DNA of 64,000 nt from an uncultured Muribaculaceae bacterium (GCA_910576935.1 CAJTKG010000007.1:27839-91838); one strand, 5' to 3'; positions 18,530 to 28,730 are shown, counted from the stretch's first letter. A program made the numbers and translations. Notes: a model not told the origin generated them from the sequence alone.

Positions 18530-20203
18530 ATGGACAATAATAATCTGAATCCGGCTCTCATTTTGGAAACGAGCTGGGAAGTATGTAATAAAATCGGCGG
18601 TATATATACCGTACTCTCGACCAAAGCTGCAACTCTACAAAAAATATACAAAGACCGGACAATTTTTATCGGTCCCGACATTTGGAGCGCTGAAAATCCC
18701 TCGCCATATTTTGTTGAATCAAAGACTATCCTAAAAAAATGGATTCTTGATGCAAATCTGCCCGAAGGGGTTGACGTGCGCGTCGGACGATGGGATATTC
18801 CGGGCAAACCCATAGTCGTGCTGGTAAAATTCGACGGCATGTATGCCGTCAAAAACGACTTTTACAGCGAAATGTGGCGTCTCTATGGCGTCGACTCACT
18901 CCATGCTTACGGCGATTATGACGAGGCCTGCGCATTCTCTCATGCCGCCGGCATCGTAGCCGAAAGCCTTGTTTCATTCTTTCAGGCACAGAAGACAACC
19001 ACGGCCGATGCAAGTTTCATAGCCCACTATGATGAATGGACAACCGGCATGGGACTGCTTTATATAAAACACAAGAAACCCGAAGTAGCAACAATCTTCA
19101 CCACCCATGCGACAAGCATTGGCCGAAGTATCTGCGGCAACGGCAAACCTCTATATGACTACCTTACCGCCTACGACGGCGACCAAATGGCACGCGAGCT
19201 CAACATGGAGTCGAAACACTCGCTCGAAAAGGCCGCCGCACATCAGGCCGACTGTTTCACGACTGTCAGCGACGTCACCGCCCGCGAATGCGAACAACTC
19301 CTTGGCCGTCGCCCCGACGTCGTGACTCTCAACGGCTTTGAAGATGGCTTTGTACCGGCAAAAACCAGATTTGCCGCAGCACGGAAATCGGCACGCAAGC
19401 GCATGCTTGAAGTAGCCGAAGCTCTTACCGGCAACAGCTACGACAACAATACATTCATCGTAGCTACCTCAGGACGATGCGAATACCGCAACAAAGGTCT
19501 TGACGTCTACCTTGACGCCGTGGCCCGTCTCGGCGATCTCGACCCAATGCGCAAGGTGCTCGCATTCATCATGGTCCCGGCATGGGTTGACAAAGCCCGT
19601 CCCGATCTGGCCCTCGCAATCGGGCTCAACAAGGCCGGCAACCGGCTTCCCGACCCTGTTATCACTCATACGCTGCACAACTACGACAACGATGCTGTAA
19701 TAAGCCGCATCCATCAGATAGGCTTTACCAACGACAAGAATTCGCGTGTGAGTGTTATCTATGTACCGTGCTACCTCAACGGCGCAGACGGCATATTCGA
19801 TATGACATATTACAGCCTCATTCCAGGCTTCGATGCTACTGTATTTGCCTCATATTACGAACCTTGGGGTTACACGCCGCTCGAAAGCGTGGCATTCGGC
19901 ATACCGACAGTCACAACGTCGCTTTCAGGTTTCGGTCAATGGGTGATGTCAACCCTCGGCAACGGATTCGAAAAATCAGGCGTTGCCGTTGTCAACCGCA
20001 CAGACAGTAATTACGATCAGGTATGTTCGGGCATCGCCGGCGATCTAAAATATCTCGTAAACGCGTCGACACAAACATTATCAGAGGTATCCATGGCTGC
20101 CAAAGCCACTGCTGCCGAGGCTTCATGGTCGAATTTCATCGTTTTTTATCAAAAAGCTTTTGAAATCGCAACAATCAACGCAGAAAAACGTAACAGTAAA
20201 TAG
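18530..20203 (+). CDS. Glycogen synthase, GT3 (eukaryote-like) type
   Basis: Transfers glucose from a nucleotide-sugar donor to the growing alpha-1,4 glucan. The N-terminal ETSWEVCNKIGGIYTVL corresponds to the ETA.EVANKVGGIYTV nucleotide-sugar site of GT3 enzymes rather than the KTGGL motif of bacterial GT5 GlgA. The second Rossmann part holds the donor-site acidic motif YYEPWGYTPLESVAFGIPTVTTSLSGFG. At 557 residues it is shorter than yeast Gsy and lacks its regulatory tails. The phosphorylase gene follows after 92 nt with no obvious promoter between, so storage and breakdown enzymes are likely expressed together. Donor preference (UDP- or ADP-glucose) cannot be told. Confidence 0.92.
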   Translation: MDNNNLNPALILETSWEVCNKIGGIYTVLSTKAATLQKIYKDRTIFIGPDIWSAENPSPYFVESKTILKKWILDANLPEGVDVRVGRWDIPGKPIVVLVKFDGMYAVKNDFYSEMWRLYGVDSLHAYGDYDEACAFSHAAGIVAESLVSFFQAQKTTTADASFIAHYDEWTTGMGLLYIKHKKPEVATIFTTHATSIGRSICGNGKPLYDYLTAYDGDQMARELNMESKHSLEKAAAHQADCFTTVSDVTARECEQLLGRRPDVVTLNGFEDGFVPAKTRFAAARKSARKRMLEVAEALTGNSYDNNTFIVATSGRCEYRNKGLDVYLDAVARLGDLDPMRKVLAFIMVPAWVDKARPDLALAIGLNKAGNRLPDPVITHTLHNYDNDAVISRIHQIGFTNDKNSRVSVIYVPCYLNGADGIFDMTYYSLIPGFDATVFASYYEPWGYTPLESVAFGIPTVTTSLSGFGQWVMSTLGNGFEKSGVAVVNRTDSNYDQVCSGIAGDLKYLVNASTQTLSEVSMAAKATAAEASWSNFIVFYQKAFEIATINAEKRNSK

Positions 20204-20295
20204 AGATTATATCAACACCTCAATCGGCCGGCCCGGCTGACTGAAACTTACATTGTTAAATCAGAAAATTATTAAAACCAATAAATATCAAGTTT

Positions 20296-22854
20296 ATGAA
20301 ATTTCCGGTAAGTAATACCAACGCACCAATCTGGCGAGACGTGACAGTAAAATCAGAGCTACCCTCACAACTCAAACCTCTCGACGAACTTGCGAAAAAC
20401 CTATGGTGGGTATGGAACAGCGAAGGTAAATCGCTCTTCCGTGATCTTAATCCCGATCTATGGCGCGCAACCGGCGAAAACCCTGTGATGCTCCTCCAGC
20501 AGCTCAGTTTCGACCGTATCAAAGAAATTATAGCCGACGAAGGCATAATGCAGCGCATCGCCGCCGTCTACGCCGACTTTAAGGAATATATGAAGAAGCC
20601 CATGCGCAAAGACATACCGTCGGTCTCTTATTTCTCGATGGAATACGGTCTCTGCAACTGTCTCAAAATCTATTCGGGCGGTTTGGGTGTCCTCGCTGGC
20701 GACTATATCAAAGAAGCTTCTGACAGCTGTGTCGACATGACGGCTGTAGGCTTCCTCTACCGTTACGGTTATTTCACACAGACCCTCAGTGTCGACGGCC
20801 AGCAGATTGCAAACTACGAACCCCAGAACTTCAATCAACTGCCCATCGAACAGGTGCTCGACAAAAACGGTCAGCCCATGATACTCGAGGTACCTTACCC
20901 CGGCCGTATAATCTACAGCCATATCTGGCGTGTAAATGTCGGCCGCATGAAGCTTTATCTGCTCGACACCGACTTCGACATGAACAGCGAGTTTGACCGC
21001 TCGATCACCCATCAGCTCTATGGCGGCGACTGGGAGAACCGCATCAAACAGGAATACCTCCTCGGCATCGGCGGTGTGCTCATGCTCAAAAAGCTCGGCA
21101 TCAAAAACCAGCTCTACCACTGCAACGAAGGCCATGCAGCGCTTCTCAATCTCCAGCGTCTCGTAGACTATATAAATGAAGACGGTCTCGACTTCAATAC
21201 AGCCCTTGAGATTGTACGCGCCTCGTCGCTCTACACAGTCCACACGCCCGTGCCCGCCGGACACGACTATTTCGACGAAGGCCTCTTCGGCAAATACATG
21301 GGCGAATATCCCGCCAAACTCGGCATCTCGTGGAACGACCTGATGAACATGGGCCGCGAGAATCCCAACACCAACGAGCGCTTCTCCATGAGTGTCTTCG
21401 CGCTCAACACCTGTCAGGAAGCCAATGGCGTCAGCTGGCTTCACGGTGAAGTATCGAAAAAAATGTTCGCCGGCATCTGGAAAGGATATTCATGGGAAGA
21501 AAGCCACGTAGGCTATGTGACCAACGGTGTCCACATGCCTACCTGGGCCGCAAGCGAATGGAAAGAATTCTACCTCGAGAAACTCGGCGAAAAAGTATTT
21601 GAAGACCAGAGCAATCCCGAGAACTGGCGCGGTATCTTCAGCGTTCCCGATGAAGAGATCTGGCGTATGCGCTGCACTTTGAAAAACAAATTCATTAACT
21701 TCGTCAAACGTGACTTCAAGGCAAAATGGCTTGCCAATCAGGGCGATCCCTCGGCTGTGATGAAAATCGTCGACAAGATCAACCCCAACGCCCTCATAAT
21801 CGGTTTCGCACGCCGCTTTGCCACATACAAACGCGCCCACCTGCTCTTCACCGACCTCGAACGTCTTGACAAGATCGTCAACAACGAGCAGTTCCCCGTG
21901 CAGTTTATATTCTCGGGCAAGGCCCACCCCGCCGACGGCGCAGGTCAGGGCCTCATCAAGCGCATCATCGAGATCTCACGTATGCCTCAGTTCCTCGGCA
22001 AGATCATCTTCCTTGAAGACTATAACATGATTGTCGCCAAACGCCTTGTAACCGGCGTCGACATCTGGCTCAATACCCCGACACGTCCCCTCGAGGCTTC
22101 AGGCACATCGGGTGAGAAAGCCGAAATGAACGGCGTCCTCAACTTCTCGGTTCTCGACGGTTGGTGGTATGAAGGCTACCGTTTCAACGAAAAAGCCGGC
22201 TGGGCACTCACCGACAAACGTACATTCACCGATCAGGCACAACAGGACAAACTCGATGCAGCGACAATCTACTCGATGCTCGAAAACGAAATCATCCCGC
22301 TTTACTTCAAGAAGAACTCGGCAGGCTACTCACCCGAGTGGATTCAGTATATCAAAGGCTCGATCGGCGACATCGCCCCCCACTTCACCATGAAGCGCAT
22401 GATCGACGACTATATCACACGTTTCTACGAACCCGAGTCAAAACGTTCGAACAAGCTCGTCGCCAATCACTTCGCTCTTGCCAAGGAAATCGTTGCCTGG
22501 AAAGAGAAAGTCAGCGCAGCCTGGGACGGCATCAAAGTCTTCGACATCCGTCACAGCGGTGAGATGGCCAATGTCATCACCGGCCAGAAAGTTCGTTTTG
22601 AAATTATCGTCGACACCAACGGTCTCGGTCGCGATCTTTGCATAGAACTTGTCGCCCACCGTTTCGAAAACGGCATAGACCACTTTGCCGGCACCGAGCA
22701 GTTCAAGGTTGTCAAGGAAGAAGGCAATGTACTCACATACGAGCTCAGCACCACTATGAAAGACCCCGGTGTCTTCCATTACGGTTTCAGAATGTATCCT
22801 TACAATCCCAACCTGCCCCACCGTCAGGACTTCGCATACACTCGCTGGATCTGA
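20296..22854 (+). CDS. glgP: Alpha-glucan phosphorylase (GT35, DUF3417 type)
   Basis: Phosphorolysis of alpha-1,4 glucan to glucose-1-phosphate; cytoplasmic and PLP-dependent. The first about 110 residues are the DUF3417 domain (LDELAKNLWWVWNSEG, DLWRATGENP) of the AgP-type phosphorylases. The catalytic body has YFSMEYGLCNCLKIYSGGLGVLAGD, HCNEGHAA, FARRFATYKRAHLL and the PLP-lysine loop ASGTSGEKAEMNGVLN. The C-terminal part after about 760 is beta-rich. Length 852 is normal for the subfamily. It sits downstream of the GT3 glycogen synthase and ends at a strong terminator. Confidence 0.95.
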   Translation: MKFPVSNTNAPIWRDVTVKSELPSQLKPLDELAKNLWWVWNSEGKSLFRDLNPDLWRATGENPVMLLQQLSFDRIKEIIADEGIMQRIAAVYADFKEYMKKPMRKDIPSVSYFSMEYGLCNCLKIYSGGLGVLAGDYIKEASDSCVDMTAVGFLYRYGYFTQTLSVDGQQIANYEPQNFNQLPIEQVLDKNGQPMILEVPYPGRIIYSHIWRVNVGRMKLYLLDTDFDMNSEFDRSITHQLYGGDWENRIKQEYLLGIGGVLMLKKLGIKNQLYHCNEGHAALLNLQRLVDYINEDGLDFNTALEIVRASSLYTVHTPVPAGHDYFDEGLFGKYMGEYPAKLGISWNDLMNMGRENPNTNERFSMSVFALNTCQEANGVSWLHGEVSKKMFAGIWKGYSWEESHVGYVTNGVHMPTWAASEWKEFYLEKLGEKVFEDQSNPENWRGIFSVPDEEIWRMRCTLKNKFINFVKRDFKAKWLANQGDPSAVMKIVDKINPNALIIGFARRFATYKRAHLLFTDLERLDKIVNNEQFPVQFIFSGKAHPADGAGQGLIKRIIEISRMPQFLGKIIFLEDYNMIVAKRLVTGVDIWLNTPTRPLEASGTSGEKAEMNGVLNFSVLDGWWYEGYRFNEKAGWALTDKRTFTDQAQQDKLDAATIYSMLENEIIPLYFKKNSAGYSPEWIQYIKGSIGDIAPHFTMKRMIDDYITRFYEPESKRSNKLVANHFALAKEIVAWKEKVSAAWDGIKVFDIRHSGEMANVITGQKVRFEIIVDTNGLGRDLCIELVAHRFENGIDHFAGTEQFKVVKEEGNVLTYELSTTMKDPGVFHYGFRMYPYNPNLPHRQDFAYTRWI

Positions 22855-22880
22855 TCTACACCGGCAGACAACTATACTTA

Positions 22881-22914
22881 AGAAGGATTCGCCGCTCATC
22901 CGGCGAGTCCTTCT
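22881..22914 (+). terminator. Intrinsic terminator after glgP
   Basis: A 14-bp stem (22881-22894 with 22901-22914, one G-T pair) around a 6-nt CTCATC loop, starting 26 nt after the stop. Downstream sequence is TTCACAATATT. Confidence 0.8.
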
Positions 22915-22971
22915 TTCACAATATTAAAGCAACTCCACCGTTATAAATTTAAACAACATAAAACCGCCCAT

Positions 22972-24081
22972 ATGTCAGACAATTCATTACTACAGCGCCT
23001 TGACGGCATCGAATCGAGATTTGAAGAGATTTCGACCCTGATAACCGACCCGTCGGTCATCGGCGACATGAAGCGCTACGTGCGTCTGACAAAAGAATAC
23101 AAGGAACTCGAGAAACTTGTCACAGCCACCCGACGCTATCGCTCGCTCCTCGCCGACGCCGACGAAGCCCGTCTGCTGCTCGAAAACGAGAACGACCCCG
23201 AGATGAGGGAGATGGCTAAAGATGAACTCGACAGCGCACAGACTGCCATACCGCCGCTCGAAGAAGAAATCAAGCTCCTGCTGATACCGGCCGACCCCGA
23301 AGACTCCAAAAACGCCATCCTCGAGATACGCGGAGGCACCGGCGGCGACGAAGCCGCACTCTTTGCCGGCGATCTCTGCAAGATGTATATCAAATTCTGC
23401 GAGAGCAAAGGATGGAACGTGGCCATAACAAGCGCAAGCGAAGGCGCTGCCGGCGGTTATAAAGAGGTTGTGCTGTCTATAACCGGCGACGGAGTCTACG
23501 GCATACTCAAATATGAAAGCGGCGTGCACCGCGTACAACGTGTCCCCGCCACCGAAACCCAGGGTCGTGTACACACCTCGGCGGCCACAGTTGCTGTTCT
23601 TCCCGAGGCCGAAGCGTTTGACGTCGAGATAAACGAGGGCGAGATAAAATGGGACACATTCCGCAGCGGCGGAGCCGGTGGCCAGAACGTAAACAAAGTC
23701 GAGTCGGGTGTACGCCTGCGTTATATGTGGAAGAATCCTAACACAGGCGAAACAGAAGAGATTCTGATCGAATGTACCGAAACCCGCGACCAGCCCAAAA
23801 ACAAAGAGCGCGCTCTAAGTCGTCTGCGTACTTTCATCTATGACAAAGAGCATCAGAAGTATATCGATGACATCGCGTCGCGACGCAAAACAATGGTGTC
23901 CACAGGAGACCGTTCGGCTAAAATCAGAACCTACAACTATCCCCAGGGGCGTATTACCGACCACCGCATAAACTATACAATCTACAACCTGCAGGCCTTT
24001 GTCGACGGTGACATACAAGACTGTATCGACCACCTCATCGTAGCCGAAAACGCCGAAAAACTAAAGGCTGCCGAACTCTAA
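22972..24081 (+). CDS. prfA: Peptide chain release factor 1
   Basis: Recognises UAA/UAG stop codons and triggers peptide release on the ribosome. The protein has the RF1-type codon-reading tripeptide context VPATETQGRVHTSAATVAV (PAT), and the catalytic GGQ at residues 236-238 in GAGGQNVNK. It is 369 residues, slightly above the 360 usual in E. coli. The AT-rich stretch before it has a weak -7-like TAAATTTA at 22944. DUF4153 and pyrF follow at 16 and 9 nt and may share its transcript. Confidence 0.97.
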   Translation: MSDNSLLQRLDGIESRFEEISTLITDPSVIGDMKRYVRLTKEYKELEKLVTATRRYRSLLADADEARLLLENENDPEMREMAKDELDSAQTAIPPLEEEIKLLLIPADPEDSKNAILEIRGGTGGDEAALFAGDLCKMYIKFCESKGWNVAITSASEGAAGGYKEVVLSITGDGVYGILKYESGVHRVQRVPATETQGRVHTSAATVAVLPEAEAFDVEINEGEIKWDTFRSGGAGGQNVNKVESGVRLRYMWKNPNTGETEEILIECTETRDQPKNKERALSRLRTFIYDKEHQKYIDDIASRRKTMVSTGDRSAKIRTYNYPQGRITDHRINYTIYNLQAFVDGDIQDCIDHLIVAENAEKLKAAEL

Positions 24082-24097
24082 AAACATTCTAAACATT

Positions 24098-25261
24098 ATG
24101 GACGAAAAAACTCCAACTAAAAGTCAAGGAATCTTGTCTGTGGCAGAAATAGCCGGGAGTGCCGAACAGATGTGCCGTCGATTCCCGATTGCCATTATCT
24201 ACACGACAATAGCCTATGTTTCCGTACTGTTGGTGATATATAATGCATATCACGAACCATTCCACGTATGTTGGTTCGGTCTTTTAGGAGCACTTGCATC
24301 GTTTGCCGCGACACTATGGACTGAAAACCGCAGTACGGCAATCAGAATATTGTCTCAGATAACCGTTTTCATCATAGTTGCCGCCGATCTTTGGTATAAT
24401 TATACGTATCCGTCGATGCTGTTTGACACTGTTGCGGTACGGCGTGTGATAAGCATCGCATCGCTGACCGTTCTGATTGTATTCGCCGGCTGCACACGTT
24501 CTGACGAAGCAAGCTGGTCGCAAGCTTTCAAATCAATCAAACGCCTCATCATCACAGGCGTTTTCGGACTGCTTGTCTTCATATGCATAACTGCCATATT
24601 TATCACCGTAAATATGCTGTTTAACATTGAAGTATTCAAAGCTATGTTTACCGCCGACGCAACTCTCGCTGTCTTCCTACCCTGCCTCATTTATATGGCA
24701 ATGACGCCACGTGATGAAAATGTCGCCGGCAATGCCCGTCTCAGTAAATTCGGCGACCGCGTAGTGAAATTCATATTCCTGCCGTTGTTGGGCTGCGACA
24801 TGCTCATATTGTTTGTCTATATGCTTGACATAATCTTTAACCTCTCGCTGCCTCGGGGAATGGTGGCCTCGGGCGTGAGCATCTTTCTGGCAGGCCTGCT
24901 TATCATCGAATTTCTGATTTATCCGATCGCCGCCAAAAACAATTTGGCAAGAAAAATCGCCAAGTGGATGCCCATTGCCGCCCTACCGCTTGTCATAATG
25001 ATGAGCGTCGGCATCATATACCGCATATGCGACTATGGCTTCACCGGCGAACGTCTTTATATTCTGACTCTTAACATTTGGTCTTATTACGCACTTTATG
25101 TCCTGTGGCGTAAAAGCGGGCGCAGCATAACGTCGGTCATCATCTCTCTGGCGGTATGGCTCATTGCCGTCACTATTATTCCAGGGTTTAACTACATGAC
25201 AGTAAGCGCAAACAACAATAAGACCATAGTACAAAGCCATAGCAAGCAAAACAACCAATAA
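24098..25261 (+). CDS. DUF4153-family polytopic membrane protein
   Basis: A 387-residue integral membrane protein with about ten hydrophobic helices from residue 33 to the C-terminus. The pattern and the late GFTGERLYILTLNIW segment fit DUF4153 (PF13687), a family of unknown function common in Bacteroidetes and Firmicutes. The N-terminus is polar and cytoplasmic-looking, with no signal peptide. It lies between prfA and pyrF with short gaps. No catalytic motif is visible, and I infer no function beyond membrane location. Confidence 0.75.
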   Translation: MDEKTPTKSQGILSVAEIAGSAEQMCRRFPIAIIYTTIAYVSVLLVIYNAYHEPFHVCWFGLLGALASFAATLWTENRSTAIRILSQITVFIIVAADLWYNYTYPSMLFDTVAVRRVISIASLTVLIVFAGCTRSDEASWSQAFKSIKRLIITGVFGLLVFICITAIFITVNMLFNIEVFKAMFTADATLAVFLPCLIYMAMTPRDENVAGNARLSKFGDRVVKFIFLPLLGCDMLILFVYMLDIIFNLSLPRGMVASGVSIFLAGLLIIEFLIYPIAAKNNLARKIAKWMPIAALPLVIMMSVGIIYRICDYGFTGERLYILTLNIWSYYALYVLWRKSGRSITSVIISLAVWLIAVTIIPGFNYMTVSANNNKTIVQSHSKQNNQ

Positions 25262-25270
25262 CACCAAAAT

Positions 25271-26101
25271 ATGAAACGCAACGAATTAGTCGGGAACATC
25301 AGGCGCAAAGCCTCTTTTCTCTGCGTCGGTCTTGACACAGATATCAACAAGATACCCCGACATCTGCTCAAAAGCGACTCGCCGATTTTTGAGTTCAACA
25401 AAGCTATAATCGACGCAACCGCCCCTTACTGCATTGCTTATAAGCCAAATCTCGCATTTTACGAAAGCCTCGGCGTCGAAGGCTGGAAAGCATTCGAGGA
25501 CACGGTAAAATATATCCGGGACAACTATCCCGACCAGTTTATCATAGCCGACGCCAAACGGGGTGACATCGGCAACACGTCGAAACTCTATGCCCGCTCG
25601 TTTTTCGAGCATCTCGACCTCGACGCGATCACTGTAGCCCCTTATATGGGCGAGGACAGCGTCTCACCCTTTCTCGGCTACGAAGGCAAATGGGTCATTC
25701 TGTTGGCTCTTACATCAAACAAAGGTTCACACGACTTCCAGTTGATACGCGACGAAAACGGCCGTCGCCTGTTTGAAAACGTCATACTCACATCACAGAA
25801 ATGGGCCGGCCCGGAGGCCATGATGTATGTCGTAGGCGCCACACAGGGCAGCATGTTTACCGACATCAGAGCCGTCGCTCCCGGGAGTTTTCTTCTCGTT
25901 CCCGGCGTTGGCGCACAAGGCGGAAGCCTTGAGGAAGTAGCCCGGTACGGCATGACAAAAGATTGCGGACTGATAGTCAACTCATCGCGCGGCATCATCT
26001 ATGCATCAAATGGCACCGATTTTGCCGAGGCCGCCGCCGGTGAGGCTGCAAAACTTGCCTCCGATATGAAAAAACTCCTGACAGAGCATCATATAATTTA
26101 A
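25271..26101 (+). CDS. pyrF: Orotidine 5'-phosphate decarboxylase
   Basis: Converts OMP to UMP, the last step of de novo pyrimidine synthesis. At 276 residues it belongs to the longer, mycobacterial-type PyrF group. Visible motifs: CVGLDTD near the start, AYKPNLAFYE, the catalytic tetrad segment IIADAKRGDIGNT, VAPYMGEDSV and a phosphate-binding LVPGVGAQGG. The end (VNSSRGIIYAS) is also typical. It is 9 nt behind the DUF4153 gene. Confidence 0.96.
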   Translation: MKRNELVGNIRRKASFLCVGLDTDINKIPRHLLKSDSPIFEFNKAIIDATAPYCIAYKPNLAFYESLGVEGWKAFEDTVKYIRDNYPDQFIIADAKRGDIGNTSKLYARSFFEHLDLDAITVAPYMGEDSVSPFLGYEGKWVILLALTSNKGSHDFQLIRDENGRRLFENVILTSQKWAGPEAMMYVVGATQGSMFTDIRAVAPGSFLLVPGVGAQGGSLEEVARYGMTKDCGLIVNSSRGIIYASNGTDFAEAAAGEAAKLASDMKKLLTEHHII

Positions 26102-26135
26102 GGCTAAAGATAGCGTCAGTTATAAGAAAAACAAC

Positions 26136-26143
26136 TAAATTTG
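26136..26143 (+). promoter_or_regulatory. -7 box for pgk
   Basis: TAAATTTG matches TAnnTTTG; the predicted start near 26147 gives a 33-nt leader before pgk. The -33 element is poor. Confidence 0.55.
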
Positions 26144-26179
26144 CAATAGAAAATTTTAACCATCAAATTCTATTATATA

Positions 26180-27436
26180 ATGATGACAATCGACAAATTC
26201 AACTTCGCCGGCAAAAAGGCGATCGTCCGCGTAGACTTCAATGTACCTCTGGACGAAAACGGCAACATCACCGATGACACCCGTATCCGCGGCGCTCTCC
26301 CCACCCTCAAAAAAATCCTTGCTGACGGCGGCGCGCTCATCATCATGTCTCACATGGGTAAACCCAAAGGTAAGGTAAATCCCAAATTTTCGCTCGCCCA
26401 GATCAAAGACGCCGTGAGCAAAGCCCTCGGCACCGAAGTGAAATTTGCATCTGACTCAGCCGATGCCTCTGCAGAAGCCGCCGCTCTCAAGCCCGGCGAA
26501 GTGCTCCTGCTCGAAAACCTCCGCTTCCACCCCGAAGAAGAAGGCAAACCCGTCGGCATCGACAAAGAAGATCCCGCCTACGACGCTGCCAAGAAAGAAA
26601 TGAAAGAGCGTCAGAAAGAATTCGCAAAGAAACTCGCAAGCTACGCCGATGTTTATGTCAACGACGCATTCGGCACAGCTCACCGCAAACATGCCTCGAC
26701 CGCTGTCGTAGCCGACTACTTCGACGCCGACCACAAGATGCTCGGCTACCTCATGGAAAAAGAAGTCAAAGCTGTCGACAACATTCTCAGTGACATACGT
26801 CGTCCGTTCACAGCCATCATGGGCGGCTCGAAAGTCTCGACCAAAATAGGTATAATCGAAAACCTCATGGACAAAGTCGACAACCTCATCCTCTGCGGAG
26901 GCATGACCTATACATTTGCCAAGGCTATGGGCGGCAATGTCGGTGGCTCGATCTGCGAGACAGACAAACTCGACCTCGCTCTCGACATCATGAAAAAAGC
27001 AAAAGAAAAAGGTGTCAACCTCGTTCTCGGCACAGACTGTGTGGCTGCCGACGCTTTCAGCAACGACGCCAACACAATGGTTTGCTCTGTTATGGATATC
27101 CCCGAAGGCTGGGAAGGCCTTGACGCAGGTCCCGAGACTCGCAAAGCTTTTGCCGACGCAATCAAAGGCTCTAAGACTATCCTCTGGAACGGCCCCGCCG
27201 GTGTATTCGAATTCGACAACTTCACCGCAGGCAGCCGCGCTATCGCCGACGCTATCGTCGAAGCTACCAAAAACGGCGCGTTCTCTCTCGTCGGTGGCGG
27301 TGACTCTGTCGCCTGCATCAACAAATTCGGCCTCGCCGACGAAGTCTCTTATGTCTCTACCGGTGGCGGCGCTCTTCTCGAGGCCATCGAAGGCAAAGTG
27401 CTCCCCGGCATAGCTGCAATCAGAGGTGACAAATAA
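26180..27436 (+). CDS. pgk: Phosphoglycerate kinase
   Basis: Glycolytic and gluconeogenic enzyme that interconverts 1,3-bisphosphoglycerate plus ADP and 3-phosphoglycerate plus ATP. It shows the substrate motif KAIVRVDFNVPLD, SHMGKPKG, LLLENLRFHPEE, DVYVNDAFGTAHRKHAS, the hinge segment FTAIMGGSKVSTK and the nucleotide-site GGGDSVACINKFG. Length 418 is normal. Two ATGs stand in tandem at 26180 and 26183; either could be used. A near-perfect terminator follows. Confidence 0.98.
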   Translation: MMTIDKFNFAGKKAIVRVDFNVPLDENGNITDDTRIRGALPTLKKILADGGALIIMSHMGKPKGKVNPKFSLAQIKDAVSKALGTEVKFASDSADASAEAAALKPGEVLLLENLRFHPEEEGKPVGIDKEDPAYDAAKKEMKERQKEFAKKLASYADVYVNDAFGTAHRKHASTAVVADYFDADHKMLGYLMEKEVKAVDNILSDIRRPFTAIMGGSKVSTKIGIIENLMDKVDNLILCGGMTYTFAKAMGGNVGGSICETDKLDLALDIMKKAKEKGVNLVLGTDCVAADAFSNDANTMVCSVMDIPEGWEGLDAGPETRKAFADAIKGSKTILWNGPAGVFEFDNFTAGSRAIADAIVEATKNGAFSLVGGGDSVACINKFGLADEVSYVSTGGGALLEAIEGKVLPGIAAIRGDK

Positions 27437-27460
27437 TCTCATAACCATCTGACCGAACAC

Positions 27461-27499
27461 ACAGAGGTTGATGTATGTTTGACTTACATCAACCTCTGT
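27461..27499 (+). terminator. Strong intrinsic terminator after pgk
   Basis: A perfect 15-bp stem (27461-27475 with 27485-27499), 9-nt loop, then TTTATAATAA. A start-like codon for the next frame lies inside this stem at 27475, which argues for the later ATG at 27514 as the real start. Confidence 0.9.
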
Positions 27500-27513
27500 T
27501 TTATAATAACCAT

Positions 27514-28719
27514 ATGGCAACAGACGACAACAGATTCTACGACTGGGTGGACGCACACAGCGCCGACGACACGTCAAAACTAAGATTTAAATATGCCGGT
27601 AAAACAGGCGACATAGACTACACCGACGCGATACTACAGATCGACTGCCGCCGCAAATATGCCGAGAAACTATCTTCAACACTTACACGCGCAAAGCAAT
27701 TTTACTTTCCCGATACACTCTCGGGCGAACAGTCTACATCCGACCTGCTTGCCGTCTTCCATGCCTCGCTCGTAACCGACGCAACAGTCATTGCCGATCT
27801 GACAGCCGGCCTGGGTATCGACTGCATGCATCTCGCGCCCAAAGCAAAAGAAATCATCGCCGTCGAACGTCAGGAAAAGCTTGCCGAGGCTCTGCGGCAC
27901 AACGCCGCCGCCATCGGCATCGCTAATATAAAAGTCATATGCGATGACTGTCGGGAATTTATCAGAATATCAGCCGACGGCTGTTTCAGCCATGTATTTA
28001 TCGACCCCGCGCGCCGTGACGACAGCGGACATCGTGTCTTTGCTCTCTCACAATGTACACCCGACGTCATCGCCATGCTCCCCGATCTTAAGCGCGTCGC
28101 AGCAACCATAATAGTGAAGATGTCGCCGATGCTCGATATCTCGGCCGTAGCGTCTGACCTGCCCGGAATATCTAAAATAATATCGTTGGGAACAACGACA
28201 GAGTGTAAGGAACTGATCGCGGTAATAAACACAGACGCGGGCTTATTTCCCATAATAGACGCGGTCACTATCAGAAATGACGGCAGCGAGAACCATTTCG
28301 TTTTCACAAGAAAGGATGAGGCCGAAGCTCCGTCACCGGTCTATGGGCTACCGTCGGCAGGTGAATATATCTATGATCCGTGGCCTTCATTGATGAAAGC
28401 CGGAGCACCCAAGTTGATATGTAACCGCTATGCGCTCAAGAAACCTGCGCCAAACACAATGGTATTCTATTCAGGTGAGAAACATGACGATTTCCCCGGC
28501 ACTGTCTATGGTATAGCCGATGTCATCGCCTATGAGTCAAAAAACATCAAACGTCTCAAAAAAACATATCCGGTCATCAGCGTGGCCACACGCAACTTCG
28601 ACATCAGCGCCGACGCTTTACGCGCAAAATTAGGCGTAAAAGAAGGCGGTGGCCTCCGCTTGCTTGGTATAAGCGACGATCACCACCGTAAATATATGCT
28701 TATTCTAAAGCGTATCTGA
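27514..28719 (+). CDS. SAM-dependent methyltransferase with THUMP-like C-terminal domain
   Basis: A 401-residue protein with a class I methyltransferase core: VIADLTAGLGIDCMHLA (SAM loop), IIAVERQEKLAEALRHNA, and FIDPARRD in place of the DPPY-type catalytic motif. The C-terminal about 75 residues (SVATRNFDISADALRAKLGVKEGG) match the THUMP-like domain (PF18096) found in this family. Target is presumably RNA but unknown. I start at the ATG at 27514 because the upstream in-frame codon is in the pgk terminator stem. It ends 11 nt from the convergent smpB stop. Confidence 0.85.
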   Translation: MATDDNRFYDWVDAHSADDTSKLRFKYAGKTGDIDYTDAILQIDCRRKYAEKLSSTLTRAKQFYFPDTLSGEQSTSDLLAVFHASLVTDATVIADLTAGLGIDCMHLAPKAKEIIAVERQEKLAEALRHNAAAIGIANIKVICDDCREFIRISADGCFSHVFIDPARRDDSGHRVFALSQCTPDVIAMLPDLKRVAATIIVKMSPMLDISAVASDLPGISKIISLGTTTECKELIAVINTDAGLFPIIDAVTIRNDGSENHFVFTRKDEAEAPSPVYGLPSAGEYIYDPWPSLMKAGAPKLICNRYALKKPAPNTMVFYSGEKHDDFPGTVYGIADVIAYESKNIKRLKKTYPVISVATRNFDISADALRAKLGVKEGGGLRLLGISDDHHRKYMLILKRI

Positions 28720-28730
28720 CGTCACAACGA

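Noticed and set aside
20204..20295. GGCCGGCCCGGC-rich patch between glycogen synthase and phosphorylase as a terminator
   Set aside because: Pairing is poor and no U-tract follows; co-transcription of the two genes is more likely.
20458..21444. Long minus-strand frame of 328 codons inside glgP
   Set aside because: It is an antisense shadow of a clear phosphorylase gene; the peptide has no coherent motif and its composition mirrors the sense codons.
26456..27577. Long minus-strand frame of 373 codons over pgk
   Set aside because: Antisense to pgk across its full length and through the terminator; Phe/Val/Cys-rich, as expected from reversed codons.
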